From Xenorhabdus thuongxuanensis (GTDB taxonomy: Bacteria > Pseudomonadota > Gammaproteobacteria > Enterobacterales > Enterobacteriaceae), in assembly GCF_001908095.1 (NCBI RefSeq), contig NZ_MKGR01000003.1, positions 94,679 through 158,678 on the forward strand: a DNA stretch of 64,000 bases. The letters are read 5' to 3'. Position numbers and translations under genes: made by a program. Below, in pieces: positions 1-10,645 of this stretch. Position 1 is the stretch's first letter; each line of letters opens with the position of its first letter. Below the pieces are notes generated by a model, which was not told the origin of the DNA, searched no databases, and worked only from the letters and a program-made list of their open reading frames with translations.

Positions 1-147
1 TTTTCATCAGGGCTCTTTGAAGCCGAATATATGTTTGCGACTACTGTTGTCAAAAAAGAAAAATAGGTTGCCCACTTGCATTGAGTCGGTGTCCATATAA
101 AGTTTTTAGCGCATCAAGTTGATTTAAGGCAACAGCGTGGTATTGAA

Positions 148-675
148 ATGGGGCAACGGTTGGCCAAAGCAGGCATTGCCGATGCATGGGAAGGTGCATC
201 TAGATTAGCCAATGGTGGACAAGTCACTCGCGGCCATTTTGCCCGTTATTTGGTAGACGCGGGAGTTGAACCGACTATTCCGAAAGTGTTCAAAAAATAT
301 CTCGTAAGGGGAAAAACCGGTTATGTCCCACCGCAATGGTGTACAATTGAACAGGCTATTGAAACCATTCACCAGGCAGGGGGACAGGCCGTGATTGCCC
401 ATCCTGGCAGGTATAATTTGTCGATGAAATGGTTAAAACGGTTAATAGTTTGGTTTAAGCAACATGGTGGTGATGCAATGGAAGTTGCACAGTGCCAGCA
501 AGCCCCTAATGAAAGACAACAACTTGGTCAACTGGCAAGAGAATATGGGTTGAAAGTATCATTAGGATCGGATTTTCACCAACCTTGTTCATGGATAGAA
601 CTTGGGCGTAATTTGTGGTTACCCGGTGATGTTGTACCGATATGGCACGACTGGTCACGGCTTGGGACTGCATAG
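148..675 (+). pseudogene. rnm: 5'-truncated RNase AM / PHP phosphoesterase (rnm, yciV, trpH)
   Basis: The 175 residues match the C-terminal part of the PHP-domain 5'-3' exonuclease RNase AM, which is about 290 residues in E. coli. The motifs AHPGRYN and GSDFHQP keep two late metal-binding segments. The N-terminal HxH, D, H and E ligands of the PHP centre are absent. Weak homology continues upstream (VG..I, then FLAHQVDLRQQ) to about base 79, where the frame hits TGA at 82-84 and TAG at 64-66. A few residues between these blocks are also missing. The 5' end is therefore broken rather than merely cut by the window edge. It lies just upstream of yciO, as in E. coli. A short protein could still start at ATG 148, but it could not form the complete tri-metal site. 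Confidence 0.75.
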
Positions 676-693
676 AAGTATAGAGGTTATTGT

Positions 694-1314
694 ATGAGCC
701 AGTTTTTTTATATCCACCCTGACAATCCACAATCTCGTCTTATTGACCAGAGTGTGGACGTACTGAAAAAGGGGGGAGTTGTCATCTATCCTACTGATTC
801 AGGTTACGCCATCGGTTGTTGCCTTGAAAATAAGGATGCTATGACCCGTATATGTCGTATTCGCCAATTGGAAGGACGCCACAATTTTACGTTGATGTGC
901 CGTGATTTGTCTGAAATTGCCATTTATGCTCATGTAGATAACCAGGCGTTCAGGTTGATCAAAAATAACACGCCAGGCAATTACACTTTTATTTTACAGG
1001 CGACAAAAGAAGTACCTCGTCGCTTGATGAACGAAAAACGCAAGACCATTGGCTTGCGTGTTCCTTCAAATCCTATTGCGTTGGCACTGCTGAAAGAGAT
1101 GCGTGAACCACTGATGTCATGTAGCTTGATTTTGCCCGGAAATGATTTTGCTGAATCTGATCCTGAAGAGATCAAGGATACTTTGGGCAAACAAGTTGAT
1201 TTAATCATTCACGGTGGTTATCTTGGGCAGCAACCGACGACGGTAGTAGATTTAACTGGGGATTCACCAGTAATTCTTCGTGAAGGCGAAGGTGATGTAA
1301 CGCCTTTTTTATAA
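694..1314 (+). CDS. yciO: YciO, Sua5/YrdC-family protein
   Basis: A full-length (206 aa) YciO homologue: the start MSQFFYIHPDNPQ and the block KRKTIGLRVPSNPIA are nearly those of E. coli. The YrdC/Sua5 fold binds nucleotide and RNA. TsaC/Sua5 members make threonylcarbamoyl-AMP for tRNA t6A; YciO is the paralogue with a less certain role. The KxR/SxN-type substrate residues are present in the KRKTIGLRVPSN segment. The gene starts 18 bases after the rnm remnant with an AGAGG ribosome-binding site and precedes rluB, the usual enterobacterial order. Confidence 0.93.
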   Translation: MSQFFYIHPDNPQSRLIDQSVDVLKKGGVVIYPTDSGYAIGCCLENKDAMTRICRIRQLEGRHNFTLMCRDLSEIAIYAHVDNQAFRLIKNNTPGNYTFILQATKEVPRRLMNEKRKTIGLRVPSNPIALALLKEMREPLMSCSLILPGNDFAESDPEEIKDTLGKQVDLIIHGGYLGQQPTTVVDLTGDSPVILREGEGDVTPFL

Positions 1315-1343
1315 AGTGTACGATTTTTATAAAGTATACGATT
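1306..1343 (+). repeat. Tandem imperfect 18-nt duplication after yciO
   Basis: The segment TTTTATAAAGTGTACGATT is followed directly by TTTTATAAAGTATACGATT, with one base different. The first copy spans the yciO stop codon. It looks like a local tandem duplication in the yciO-rluB spacer. No function is evident. Confidence 0.6.
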
Positions 1344-1396
1344 CAATTTTTATTTAGTATTACGACGCCTGTGAAGGCGACAATAGAGGTTGCTCA

Positions 1397-2320
1397 ATGA
1401 GCGATAAAACAGAAAAGTTACAAAAAGTTCTCGCGCGTTCTGGTCATGGTTCCCGTCGCGAAATCGAGGGGTATATCCAACAAGGGCGCATTAGCGTTGA
1501 TGGTAAGATCGCAACGTTGGGTGATCGAATCGAAGTTAATCCCGCAATAAAAATTCGTCTGGATGGACGGATCTTAAATATCAAAGAGCCACAGAAAACA
1601 GTTTGCCGTGTTTTGGCTTATTATAAACCGGAAGGTGAATTGTGTACCCGCCATGATCCTGAAGGCCGTCCGACTGTGTTTGATCGTCTGCCAAAAATGC
1701 AAGGCGCACGCTGGATTGCGGTAGGGCGTCTGGATATTAATACTAGCGGGTTATTGCTGTTTACTACAGATGGGGAATTGGCTAACCGTTTAATGCACCC
1801 AAGCCGTGAAGTTGAGCGTGAATATGCAGTTCGTGTGTTCGGTGAAGTAGATAATGCAAAACTTCGTCAATTGACACAAGGTGTACAACTGGAAGATGGC
1901 CCTGCCTCGTTTAAGACCATTGCGTTTAAAGGTGGAGAAGGTATTAATCAATGGTACAACGTCACTCTGACAGAAGGCCGTAATCGCGAAGTCAGGCGGT
2001 TGTGGGAAGCGGTTGGTGTTCAAGTCAGCCGCCTGATCCGTGTGCGTTATGGTGATATTGATCTGCCAAAAGGTTTGCCGCGTGGTGGTTGGGCTGAGTT
2101 GGGATTGGAACAGACTAACTATTTACGTCAGTTGGTTGAGTTGGATGAAGAGATTGTGACTAAAGTCGCTGTTGGGCGCGATCAACGCCGCGTTAAGGCT
2201 AATCAGATCCGCCGTGCGGTAAGACGACATAGTCAGGTTGCATCCCGTCCAGCGGGGAAACGTCCTGCAAGCAGTTCTCGTCAGAATGCAGGGAAGAAAA
2301 CGACATCTAAAGGTCGTTAA
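1397..2320 (+). CDS. rluB: 23S rRNA pseudouridine(2605) synthase RluB
   Basis: RluB isomerises U2605 of 23S rRNA to pseudouridine. The 307-aa protein has an N-terminal S4 RNA-binding domain ([21 protein letters not shown], about residues 7-60). The RsuA/RluB/E/F catalytic domain follows, with the family motif [18 protein letters not shown] holding the catalytic Asp, and [12 protein letters not shown] later. The C-terminal 45 residues are Lys/Arg/Ser-rich and disordered-looking, as in other enteric RluB proteins. An AGAGG site lies 7-11 bases before the ATG. It converges on btuR across a long inverted repeat. Confidence 0.96.
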   Translation: MSDKTEKLQKVLARSGHGSRREIEGYIQQGRISVDGKIATLGDRIEVNPAIKIRLDGRILNIKEPQKTVCRVLAYYKPEGELCTRHDPEGRPTVFDRLPKMQGARWIAVGRLDINTSGLLLFTTDGELANRLMHPSREVEREYAVRVFGEVDNAKLRQLTQGVQLEDGPASFKTIAFKGGEGINQWYNVTLTEGRNREVRRLWEAVGVQVSRLIRVRYGDIDLPKGLPRGGWAELGLEQTNYLRQLVELDEEIVTKVAVGRDQRRVKANQIRRAVRRHSQVASRPAGKRPASSSRQNAGKKTTSKGR

Positions 2321-2334
2321 TACACTCAAGCAAG

Positions 2335-2386
2335 CCGCTGTTTCAGCCCATATCAGCATTTATCTAAGTTGATACTGAAACAGCGG
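2335..2386. terminator. Long hairpin between convergent rluB and btuR
   Basis: CCGCTGTTTCAG (2335-2346) is perfectly complementary to CTGAAACAGCGG (2375-2386). A shorter TATCA/TGATA pairing lies inside the loop. There is no good U-tract on either side. It sits exactly between two convergent genes, so it probably ends or stabilises both transcripts. Confidence 0.55.
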
Positions 2387-2392
2387 ATTCAT

Positions 2393-2989
2393 TTACCAAT
2401 CAACGCCTTTTTGTGCCTTGATTCCGGCATTAAACGCATGTCTTACTGGACGCATTTCCGTAATCGTATCGGCATATTCCAGTAATTCTCGATGGCATCC
2501 TCTGCCAGTGATAATTACACTTTGATGAGCAGGACGCTGTTTGAGGGCAGTCAGAACATCGGTCAGTTCTAAATAACCGTAACTGACCATATAGGTTAAT
2601 TCATCCAGTACCACCAGGCGCAATGAAGGATCAGATAACATTACTACAGCCTGTTTCCAGGCTGTCTGGCAGGCTGCTGTGTCTGATTCGCGATTTTGAG
2701 TCTCCCATGTGAAACCTGTTGCCATCACATGGAATTCAACACCTTGTTGTATCAGTAAGTTTCTTTCACCGCTTTCCCATGTCCCTTTAATGAATTGGAT
2801 AACGCCAGCACGTTGTCCATGTCCGATTGCACGAATAACTGTGCCAAATGCAGCGGTAGTTTTTCCTTTACCGTTTCCTGTGAACACAATGACAATCCCC
2901 CGTTCTTGCTGTGCTGCTTCAATACGGGCATCGACTTTTTCTTTCAGGCGTTGTTGCCTTTTCTGGTACTGGCTGTTATCTCTGGTCAT
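2393..2989 (-). CDS. btuR: Cob(I)yrinic acid a,c-diamide adenosyltransferase (BtuR/CobO)
   Basis: Transfers the 5'-deoxyadenosyl group of ATP to the corrinoid cobalt, for cobalamin salvage. The 198-aa length is typical. The P-loop GNGKGKTTAAFG (about residues 38-49) and the downstream FIKGTWESGERN and DELTYMVSYGYL segments are CobA/CobO-type signatures. The start codon overlaps the yciK stop by one base (TAATG), so translation is probably coupled. The yciK-btuR order is as in E. coli. Confidence 0.95.
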   Translation of the reverse strand: MTRDNSQYQKRQQRLKEKVDARIEAAQQERGIVIVFTGNGKGKTTAAFGTVIRAIGHGQRAGVIQFIKGTWESGERNLLIQQGVEFHVMATGFTWETQNRESDTAACQTAWKQAVVMLSDPSLRLVVLDELTYMVSYGYLELTDVLTALKQRPAHQSVIITGRGCHRELLEYADTITEMRPVRHAFNAGIKAQKGVDW

Positions 2990-3753
2990 TATTCGGCTGG
3001 TCCCGCTTTGCGTCCGGGTTGAGCATCAAAACTGATGCCGGAATCATTTCGGCTGTCATCTCCCATTACATAAAGATAGACGGGCATAATATCCGCTGGT
3101 GTTTTTAACTTAGCGGAGTTTTCATCAGGAAAGGCACTTGCTCGCATGTTGGTACGTGTTCCGCCGGGATTGATGCAGTTAATTCGCAGGGAAGTCTCCC
3201 GATATTCTTGTGCTAAAACTTGCATTAGGCCTTCTGTAGCAAATTTGGAAACAGCATATGCTCCCCAACCACTTCTGCCTTCACGGCCGACACTGGAGCT
3301 GGTGAAAACCAAAGAACCGCTGGTGGATTTTAATAATAGAGGAAGTAATGCCTGAGTCAGCATAAAAGTGGCATTGACATTTACCTGAATCACTTCATGC
3401 CAAAGTTGAACAGGCTGTTCGACGATAGGGGAAATAGCGCCAAGAAGTCCTGCGTTGTGCAAAACACCATCCAAATGTGAGTAGCGCTGTACCAGATCGT
3501 TGGCGAAAGTTTGGCATTCTTCTGCAGTCACTGTCAGCAGATCCATCGTATAAATGTCAGGAGGTAAACCACCATCGTTTGCAATTTTTTGCCTGACTGC
3601 GTCCAGTTTTGCGGTAGTACGTCCCAGCAAAATAACTTGTGCGCCGTGGCGAGCATAAGTCAGCGCGGCTTCGCGCCCAATGCCATCGCCAGCACCGGTT
3701 ATTAAAATGATTTTTTGTTGTAGCAGATGATTATTGGGTTGGTAATCAAACAT
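2989..3753 (-). CDS. yciK: YciK short-chain dehydrogenase/reductase
   Basis: A 254-aa classical SDR. The NAD(P)-binding motif is TGAGDGIGRE, the NAG motif is HNAGLLG, and the catalytic Ser-Tyr-Lys lie in TSSSVG and YAVSKFA. The C-terminal LKTPADIMPVYLYVMGDDS is specific to the YciK group. The substrate is not established. I start at MFDYQPN, matching the E. coli N-terminus, with an AGGAAGA site 8 bases upstream. The open frame runs a further 470 bases upstream, but that stretch is antisense to sohB and not homologous. It is coupled to btuR by overlap. Confidence 0.92.
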   Translation of the reverse strand: MFDYQPNNHLLQQKIILITGAGDGIGREAALTYARHGAQVILLGRTTAKLDAVRQKIANDGGLPPDIYTMDLLTVTAEECQTFANDLVQRYSHLDGVLHNAGLLGAISPIVEQPVQLWHEVIQVNVNATFMLTQALLPLLLKSTSGSLVFTSSSVGREGRSGWGAYAVSKFATEGLMQVLAQEYRETSLRINCINPGGTRTNMRASAFPDENSAKLKTPADIMPVYLYVMGDDSRNDSGISFDAQPGRKAGPAE

Positions 3754-3955
3754 CGGGCAATCTTCCTGCATTACTTGTGAATTTATGATTTGCCATTTTA
3801 GGATGGTTCCCGTCAAATTTGCACTAGTTGGCAAAAAATTAGCAAAAAGTAGAATTCCAATTGAGACCAGATTGAACAAACTGTTAGAGCAAGGCATTCG
3901 GTTTTTAGTTAGAATGGAACAAACATATTGTTCATCAATTAATAAAGGTGGAGCT

Positions 3956-5002
3956 GTGGAATATTTGTCTCTATACGGATTGTTCTTAGCCAAAGTGCTC
4001 ACGGTGGTCTTAGCAATCATCATTCTGGCGGTCGTTTGTATCGGATTAGGTGTACGTAAGACAATGCACAAAGGGGAATTGAAGCTGACTAATCTTGGTA
4101 AGTCATATAAGGAAAGACAGCGCCAGATGCAGCAGGCTCGAATGAGTGAAGCAGAACAAAAAATTTGGCAAAAAACATTTAAAAAACAGCAAAAAAGTGA
4201 CGCTAAACAGAAAAAAATGGAAGCCAAAACGGGTCAGAAAGGTATACAGAAGTCAAATCTTTATGTTTTGGACTTTAAAGGTAGTATGGATGCCCGTGAA
4301 GTGGATTCACTCCGCGAAGAGATCAGTGCAATACTGGCCGTGGCCGATAAAAAAGATGAAGTTTTGCTGCGTCTGGAAAGCCCTGGTGGTGTGGTTCATG
4401 GATATGGACTGGCAGCATCTCAATTGGTTCGTTTGCGGCAGAAAGGGATACGCTTGACAATCGCCGTGGATAAAGTAGCTGCAAGTGGTGGATACATGAT
4501 GGCTTGTGTGGCGGATCGTATTATTGCTGCACCATTTGCAATTATTGGTTCCATTGGCGTTGTGGCTCAAGTACCAAATATTCATAGGTTATTGAAGAAA
4601 AACGATATTGATGTTGAATTGCATACTGCTGGTGAATATAAACGTACTCTAACTGTTCTGGGAGAAAATACTGAGCAGGGTCGCAAAAAATTTCAGGAAG
4701 ATTTAAACGAAACGCATAAATTATTCAAATCATTTATCCATCAATATCGTCCGTCTTTGGATGTGGAAAACGTAGCTACTGGTGAGTATTGGTACGGTAC
4801 ACAAGCAAAAGAAAATGGGTTGATTGATGATGTGGATGTCAGTGATGATTTTCTGATTGAAAAAATTGAACATTGTGAAGTAATCGGCGTCAATTATTAT
4901 CGCCGCAAACGTGCCATAGACCGTTTGATGGGGAGTGCAATGGAGAACGTTGACAAATTGTTTATGCGTTGGTGGCAAAGGGGAGAAAAACCTTTGCTGT
5001 AA
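3956..5002 (+). CDS. sohB: Inner-membrane serine peptidase SohB
   Basis: An S49-family (signal peptide peptidase A-like) periplasmic-facing protease. It has one N-terminal membrane helix (LFLAKVLTVVLAIIILAVVCIGLG), a charged Lys/Gln-rich linker (residues 40-85) and the peptidase domain. The nucleophile Ser is in VAASGGYMMA and the general-base Lys in AGEYKRTLT. I chose the GTG at 3956 (VEYLSLYGLFLAK) because it matches the E. coli start and length (348 aa) and follows AGGTGGAG. The upstream open reading is antisense to yciK. It is divergent from yciK. Confidence 0.94.
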   Translation: MEYLSLYGLFLAKVLTVVLAIIILAVVCIGLGVRKTMHKGELKLTNLGKSYKERQRQMQQARMSEAEQKIWQKTFKKQQKSDAKQKKMEAKTGQKGIQKSNLYVLDFKGSMDAREVDSLREEISAILAVADKKDEVLLRLESPGGVVHGYGLAASQLVRLRQKGIRLTIAVDKVAASGGYMMACVADRIIAAPFAIIGSIGVVAQVPNIHRLLKKNDIDVELHTAGEYKRTLTVLGENTEQGRKKFQEDLNETHKLFKSFIHQYRPSLDVENVATGEYWYGTQAKENGLIDDVDVSDDFLIEKIEHCEVIGVNYYRRKRAIDRLMGSAMENVDKLFMRWWQRGEKPLL

Positions 5003-5017
5003 CGGAAAAATCAATTA

Positions 5018-5173
5018 TCAAGAACTGTCGCAGATATATGCGGGTAAATAGAGGAGATTTATATAACCTTTATTGCCTGCATATTTTTTGACAAAAATTT
5101 CATGTGTGTTAATGATTTCATTTGCTTTTTCCGGTGACTATTCTCGCTTAATGGGCATAATTTCAGTTTTCAT
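5018..5173 (-). pseudogene. yciN: Decayed yciN (stop codon at codon 12)
   Basis: Reading the minus strand from ATG 5173 gives MKTEIMPIKRE, an in-frame TAG (5138-5140), then SPEKANEIINTHE. This lines up with the E. coli YciN N-terminus (about ...[20 protein letters not shown]). Downstream codons to the TGA at 5018 no longer match, and the whole is 51 codons against 83 in E. coli. An AAGGAG site still precedes the start. The position between sohB and topA on the minus strand is exactly that of yciN, so this is a syntenic pseudogene. Confidence 0.75.
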
Positions 5174-5480
5174 TTATTGTGCTCCTTCAAGAAATAAGTT
5201 GTTGCGCATCGTTTTTTATCAGGTAGAGTGTGGGCTTTTCGTCATGCAGATGGAAGATTTTGTTTACAACTGTTAAAACATACAATTGCATGGTTTGTGT
5301 AGGTATATAAAATACCCTAAATATTTCAAAGGGTTTTGCGCTTAAACAAAAGTACAAGATAAAAATTAGTTGATATCTTGCAAATCTATCGCAATATAAA
5401 AAGAGGTTTTATTTTATATATCGCAACATAACGCCGTGATTTTCGCCATCTGAAAAGAAGATAATTAGGTAAAGGTAACT
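5174..5480. other. Upstream region of topA
   Basis: No gene is seen. The stretch is A+T-rich and should hold the topA promoter(s). One perfect small dyad, GGTATataaaATACC (5302-5316), lies here. AGGTAAAG provides the topA ribosome-binding site. Confidence 0.4.
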
Positions 5481-8078
5481 ATGGCTAAAGCTCTTGTTAT
5501 AGTAGAGTCCCCGGCAAAAGCCAAAACAATCAATAAATATCTGGGGAATGACTATGTTGTAAAATCCAGTGTAGGTCATATCCGTGATTTGCCGACGAGT
5601 GGGACAGTGAGTCAAAAGAGTTCAAGCTCATCTACCGATAAGAACAAAAAGAAAGTAAAAAAAGATGAGAAAACGGCGCTGATAATTCGTATGGGCGTCG
5701 ATCCTTATCATGGTTGGGAAGCGAACTATCAAATTTTGCCAGGTAAAGAAAAAGTTGTTTCAGAGCTGAAAACGCTGGCTGAAAAAGCTGATCATATCTA
5801 TCTTGCAACGGACCTTGACCGCGAAGGGGAGGCTATTGCCTGGCACCTGCGGGAAGTGATTGGTGGGGATGATTCCCGTTTCAGTCGGGTTGTATTCAAT
5901 GAAATTACCAAAAATGCAATTACACAGGCTTTTGATAATCCTGGTGAATTGAATATTGACCGTGTGAATGCCCAGCAGGCTCGCCGTTTTATGGATCGCG
6001 TTGTAGGTTACATGGTTTCCCCGCTATTGTGGAAAAAAGTTGCCAGAGGTTTGTCCGCTGGTCGGGTGCAATCTGTCGCAGTTCGCCTTGTGGTTGAGCG
6101 GGAAAGAGAAATTAAGGCATTTGTGCCGGAGGAATATTGGCAACTGCACGCAGATTTAATGGCGAAGGATAATACTGCCCTCCATATGGAAGTGAGCCAT
6201 GAGAAGGGAAAACTATTTAAGCCCGTAAATGCGCAACAAACGCAGTCAGCAGTATCTTTGCTTGAGAAAGCGAGATACAAAGTCATTGAGCGTGAAGATC
6301 GTCCGACATCCAGTAAGCCGAGTGCACCATTCATTACTTCAACATTACAACAGGCTGCAAGTACACGGCTTGGGTTTGGGGTTAAGAAAACTATGATGAT
6401 GGCACAACGCTTATATGAGGCTGGGTATATCACTTATATGCGTACTGACTCAACTAACTTGAGTCAGGATGCGTTGGAAATGGTTCGTGATTATATCAGC
6501 AACCATTTTGGTGATAAATACTTGCCAAGAAGTGTTAATGTTTATAGCAGTAAGGAAAATTCTCAGGAAGCCCATGAGGCGATTCGCCCTTCTGATGTTA
6601 ATGTCATGGCAGAAGAGTTGAAAGATATGGAAACTGATGCACAAAAATTGTATCAGCTTATCTGGCGTCAATTCATTGCTTGTCAGATGACCCCTGCGAA
6701 ATATGATTCCACGACATTGATCGTTCAGGCTGGCGATTTTGAGTTACGCGCCAAAGGCCGTACTCTGCGTTTTGATGGTTGGACAAAAGTCATGCCGACG
6801 TTGCGCAAAGGAGATGAAGATAATACTTTGCCGATGGTGGAAGTGGGCACAGAGCTTGATTTGCAACAGTTGATACCAAGCCAGCACTTTACAAAACCAC
6901 CTGCGCGTTTCAGTGAAGCGTCCTTGGTCAAAGAGTTGGAAAAACGCGGGATTGGTCGTCCATCGACTTATGCATCAATTATCTCAACTATTCAAGAGCG
7001 TGGTTATGTTCGCGTTGAGAATCGGCGGTTCTACGCAGAGAAAATGGGTGAAATCGTTAACGATCGTTTGGAAGAAAACTTCAACGAATTAATGAACTAT
7101 GATTTTACGGCAAGAATGGAAGACCAGCTCGATCATGTAGCCAATAATGATGCGAATTGGAAAAGCGTTCTGGACGAGTTTTTCTCTAATTTCAGTGAGC
7201 AGCTTGATGTAGCCAGTAAAGAACCAGATGAAGGTGGAATGCGTCCGAACCCGATGGTGATTACCTCAATTGAGTGTCCGACCTGTAGCCGCCCAATGGG
7301 AATTCGTACTGCAACAACAGGGGTATTTCTTGGCTGCTCTGGTTATGCGTTATCCCCTAAGGAGCGATGCAAACAGACGATTAACCTTATCCCGGAAAAT
7401 GAAATCCTAAATATCCTGGAAGGGGATGATGCTGAAACCAATGCATTGCGTGCTCGTCGTCGCTGTAAAAATTGTGGTACAGCGATGGACAGTTATTTGA
7501 TTGATAACCAGCGTAAATTGCACGTATGTGGTAGTAACCCAGAGTGTGATGGTTATGAAGTTGAAGAAGGTGAATTCCGCATTAAGGGCTATGATGGTCC
7601 GATAGTTGAATGTGATAAGTGCGGTTCAGAAATGCACCTGAAAATGGGACGTTTTGGTAAATACATGGGTTGTACAAACGAAGGATGTAAAAATACCCGT
7701 AAAATTTTGCGTAATGGGGAAGTGGCACCACCGAAAGAAGATCCTGTTCCGTTACCTGAGCTGGCATGTGAAAAATCGGATGCCTACTTTGTTTTGCGTG
7801 ATGGTGCAGCCGGAGTATTTTTAGCAGCCAACACTTTCCCTAAATCTCGCGAAACGCGAGCACCATTGGTTGAAGAGCTTGTTCGGTTCAAAGATCGTTT
7901 ACCGGAAAAATTGTGTTACTTAGCGGAAGCACCTGTTGCTGATCCTGAAGGGAATAAAACAGTTGTTCGTTTTAGCCGTAAAACTAAACAGCAGTACGTT
8001 TCGTCAGAGAAAAATGGCAAAGCTACCGGATGGGCTGCATTTTTTGTTGAAGGGACTTGGGTTGTGAAAGAAAAGTAA
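5481..8078 (+). CDS. topA: DNA topoisomerase I (omega protein)
   Basis: A type IA topoisomerase relaxing negative supercoils; 865 aa, as in E. coli. The TOPRIM start is [20 protein letters not shown] and the acidic triad is in [11 protein letters not shown]. The catalytic Tyr is residue 319 in [14 protein letters not shown], the same number as in E. coli. The C-terminal third has Cys4 zinc ribbons (CPTCSRP..., CKNCGTAMD..., [10 protein letters not shown]...GCTNEGC), then the ribbon-like tail ending WVVKEK. It is followed by a strong intrinsic terminator and then cysB, the usual order. Confidence 0.98.
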   Translation: MAKALVIVESPAKAKTINKYLGNDYVVKSSVGHIRDLPTSGTVSQKSSSSSTDKNKKKVKKDEKTALIIRMGVDPYHGWEANYQILPGKEKVVSELKTLAEKADHIYLATDLDREGEAIAWHLREVIGGDDSRFSRVVFNEITKNAITQAFDNPGELNIDRVNAQQARRFMDRVVGYMVSPLLWKKVARGLSAGRVQSVAVRLVVEREREIKAFVPEEYWQLHADLMAKDNTALHMEVSHEKGKLFKPVNAQQTQSAVSLLEKARYKVIEREDRPTSSKPSAPFITSTLQQAASTRLGFGVKKTMMMAQRLYEAGYITYMRTDSTNLSQDALEMVRDYISNHFGDKYLPRSVNVYSSKENSQEAHEAIRPSDVNVMAEELKDMETDAQKLYQLIWRQFIACQMTPAKYDSTTLIVQAGDFELRAKGRTLRFDGWTKVMPTLRKGDEDNTLPMVEVGTELDLQQLIPSQHFTKPPARFSEASLVKELEKRGIGRPSTYASIISTIQERGYVRVENRRFYAEKMGEIVNDRLEENFNELMNYDFTARMEDQLDHVANNDANWKSVLDEFFSNFSEQLDVASKEPDEGGMRPNPMVITSIECPTCSRPMGIRTATTGVFLGCSGYALSPKERCKQTINLIPENEILNILEGDDAETNALRARRRCKNCGTAMDSYLIDNQRKLHVCGSNPECDGYEVEEGEFRIKGYDGPIVECDKCGSEMHLKMGRFGKYMGCTNEGCKNTRKILRNGEVAPPKEDPVPLPELACEKSDAYFVLRDGAAGVFLAANTFPKSRETRAPLVEELVRFKDRLPEKLCYLAEAPVADPEGNKTVVRFSRKTKQQYVSSEKNGKATGWAAFFVEGTWVVKEK

Positions 8079-8190
8079 TCGATCTTTAAGATGAATTTGT
8101 GCATTATATCCTCATTTATTGGGTATAATTCATAGAAATATATTTAGAGAGATATTTCTTTTTTTATAAGAAATGTAACTTTTCTTTCTA

Positions 8191-8221
8191 AAAAGCCAGT
8201 TCTATGGACTGGCTTTTTTTA
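8191..8221 (+). terminator. Intrinsic terminator of topA
   Basis: AAAGCCAGT (8192-8200) pairs with ACTGGCTTT (8208-8216) around a 7-base loop. A run of T follows on the plus strand. Confidence 0.9.
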
Positions 8222-9414
<1,193 letters not shown>

Positions 9415-9475
9415 AAAGATATTTAATGTCAGTAAGATAGATATAAAGAAGATAGATAGTGTCAAGAAGATTAGG

Positions 9476-9515
9476 CCACCTCCAAGCAACAGGGAGGTGG
9501 TTGATCTTTTATTTT
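9476..9515 (+). terminator. Hairpin after cysB
   Basis: CCACCTCC (9476-9483) pairs with GGAGGTGG (9493-9500), followed by TTGATCTTTTATTTTAT. It lies between cysB and a convergent gene and could serve both. Confidence 0.65.
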
Positions 9516-10359
9516 ATATCCCCTTGGGGAGCATTGTCTTAAATTCACCACTGAAAAAATTGTCAGAATCTTCAATTGAAGATTTTTGATTTTTAAGGAT
9601 GAAATTATCGAAAGCTGTTTTAACTTCATGATTTTCTAACGCTTGATAATTAAATAAGGAAATACAAGAAGAATAAGTAAATTCAACATTAACGTTCTCG
9701 TTAGAAGCACAGTTTGACGTTACTTCTGAGTTGGTTCTGTCAAAATCTATTTTATAGAGTTTTATTTTAGGGACATACATGATCCGATCTTCAATTCCAA
9801 TTGCTTCAACAACACTGGATAATGTGAGAGTGGAATAATGATCTCCATTCCGTTTTAAACCTAGCCTTATAGCATCACCTTGTTTTTGCAAGAAATCGGA
9901 AAAGCTTTTCAGGTTCGGGGAGTTTGCATTTAAAATAATATCCATGATGAGTTGGAGTAAATTTGTTGCAATAGAAATTCCTTTCATTTCATGCTGATAA
10001 GTTTGGTTTTCGATATTCATGATGCTCATTAATGGCAGTTTTGCCATGATATCTCCCCAAAATTGAATGTCAGTCTTATATTCTTTGCCATGGATATTGG
10101 TATATTTGGTGATATAGTCGACGGCTATTGAAGAAAGGGTGATCTGCATTTTTTTGATTTCATTCATTTTCTGTATAACACTGGTTTTATCAACAATATT
10201 CGAAGTAATAATAAATTGGACAAGGCTATCTGTATCACTAACTTTATAATCCGACAAGGAAAATTTATCTCTAATGCCAATGCCAGCCGAAAAAAATTGG
10301 TCTGCTTGTTGTATACGGCTTAGATAATATTGGTATTCTTTATTTTTTTCTGTATCCAT
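9514..10359 (-). CDS. Unrecognised 281-aa protein between cysB and acnA
   Basis: I do not recognise this protein. The start MDTEKNKEYQYYLSRIQ follows TTGGAGGAAAA at good spacing; an 18-codon upstream extension is open but lacks a ribosome-binding site. It has no signal peptide or clear membrane segment. Residues 1-150 look helical and mildly amphipathic (TSVIQKMNEIKKMQITLSSI). The C-terminal part is Ser/Asn/Glu-rich, with scattered Cys (NCASNENVNVEFTYSSC). E. coli has only the small ymiA in this position, so the gene is an insertion into a conserved block. It is more A+T-rich in feel than its neighbours. A host-association role would be a guess. Confidence 0.7.
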   Translation of the reverse strand: MDTEKNKEYQYYLSRIQQADQFFSAGIGIRDKFSLSDYKVSDTDSLVQFIITSNIVDKTSVIQKMNEIKKMQITLSSIAVDYITKYTNIHGKEYKTDIQFWGDIMAKLPLMSIMNIENQTYQHEMKGISIATNLLQLIMDIILNANSPNLKSFSDFLQKQGDAIRLGLKRNGDHYSTLTLSSVVEAIGIEDRIMYVPKIKLYKIDFDRTNSEVTSNCASNENVNVEFTYSSCISLFNYQALENHEVKTAFDNFILKNQKSSIEDSDNFFSGEFKTMLPKGI

Positions 10360-10645
10360 AATTTTTCCTCCAATTTCTAATAAACTCATTGAGCACTCTG
10401 AATATACCTTCATTTTTCAATTTAAAACCTATTAGCCAGAAATGTGTAGAAAATTTAGAGCTAATTCAATAAAACTATCATGGCGTGAATAAAACATATC
10501 TACTTTGGAGGTGTCATCATTAAAATTTATCAATAAATGAGGATTTACAGCTAATTAGTAAAATATGCGGTCACGGAATAACAAATATTTTCTTATATGT
10601 TATGTTTAATGGTAGCTAATCATCAATAATAAGAAAGGAGGAGTT

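Noticed and set aside
3754-4227. Long N-terminal extension of yciK
   Set aside because: It is antisense to sohB and not homologous; MFDYQPN matches the known start.
5073-5276. 67-codon plus-strand frame between sohB and topA
   Set aside because: No ribosome-binding site or similarity; it is antisense to the yciN remnant.
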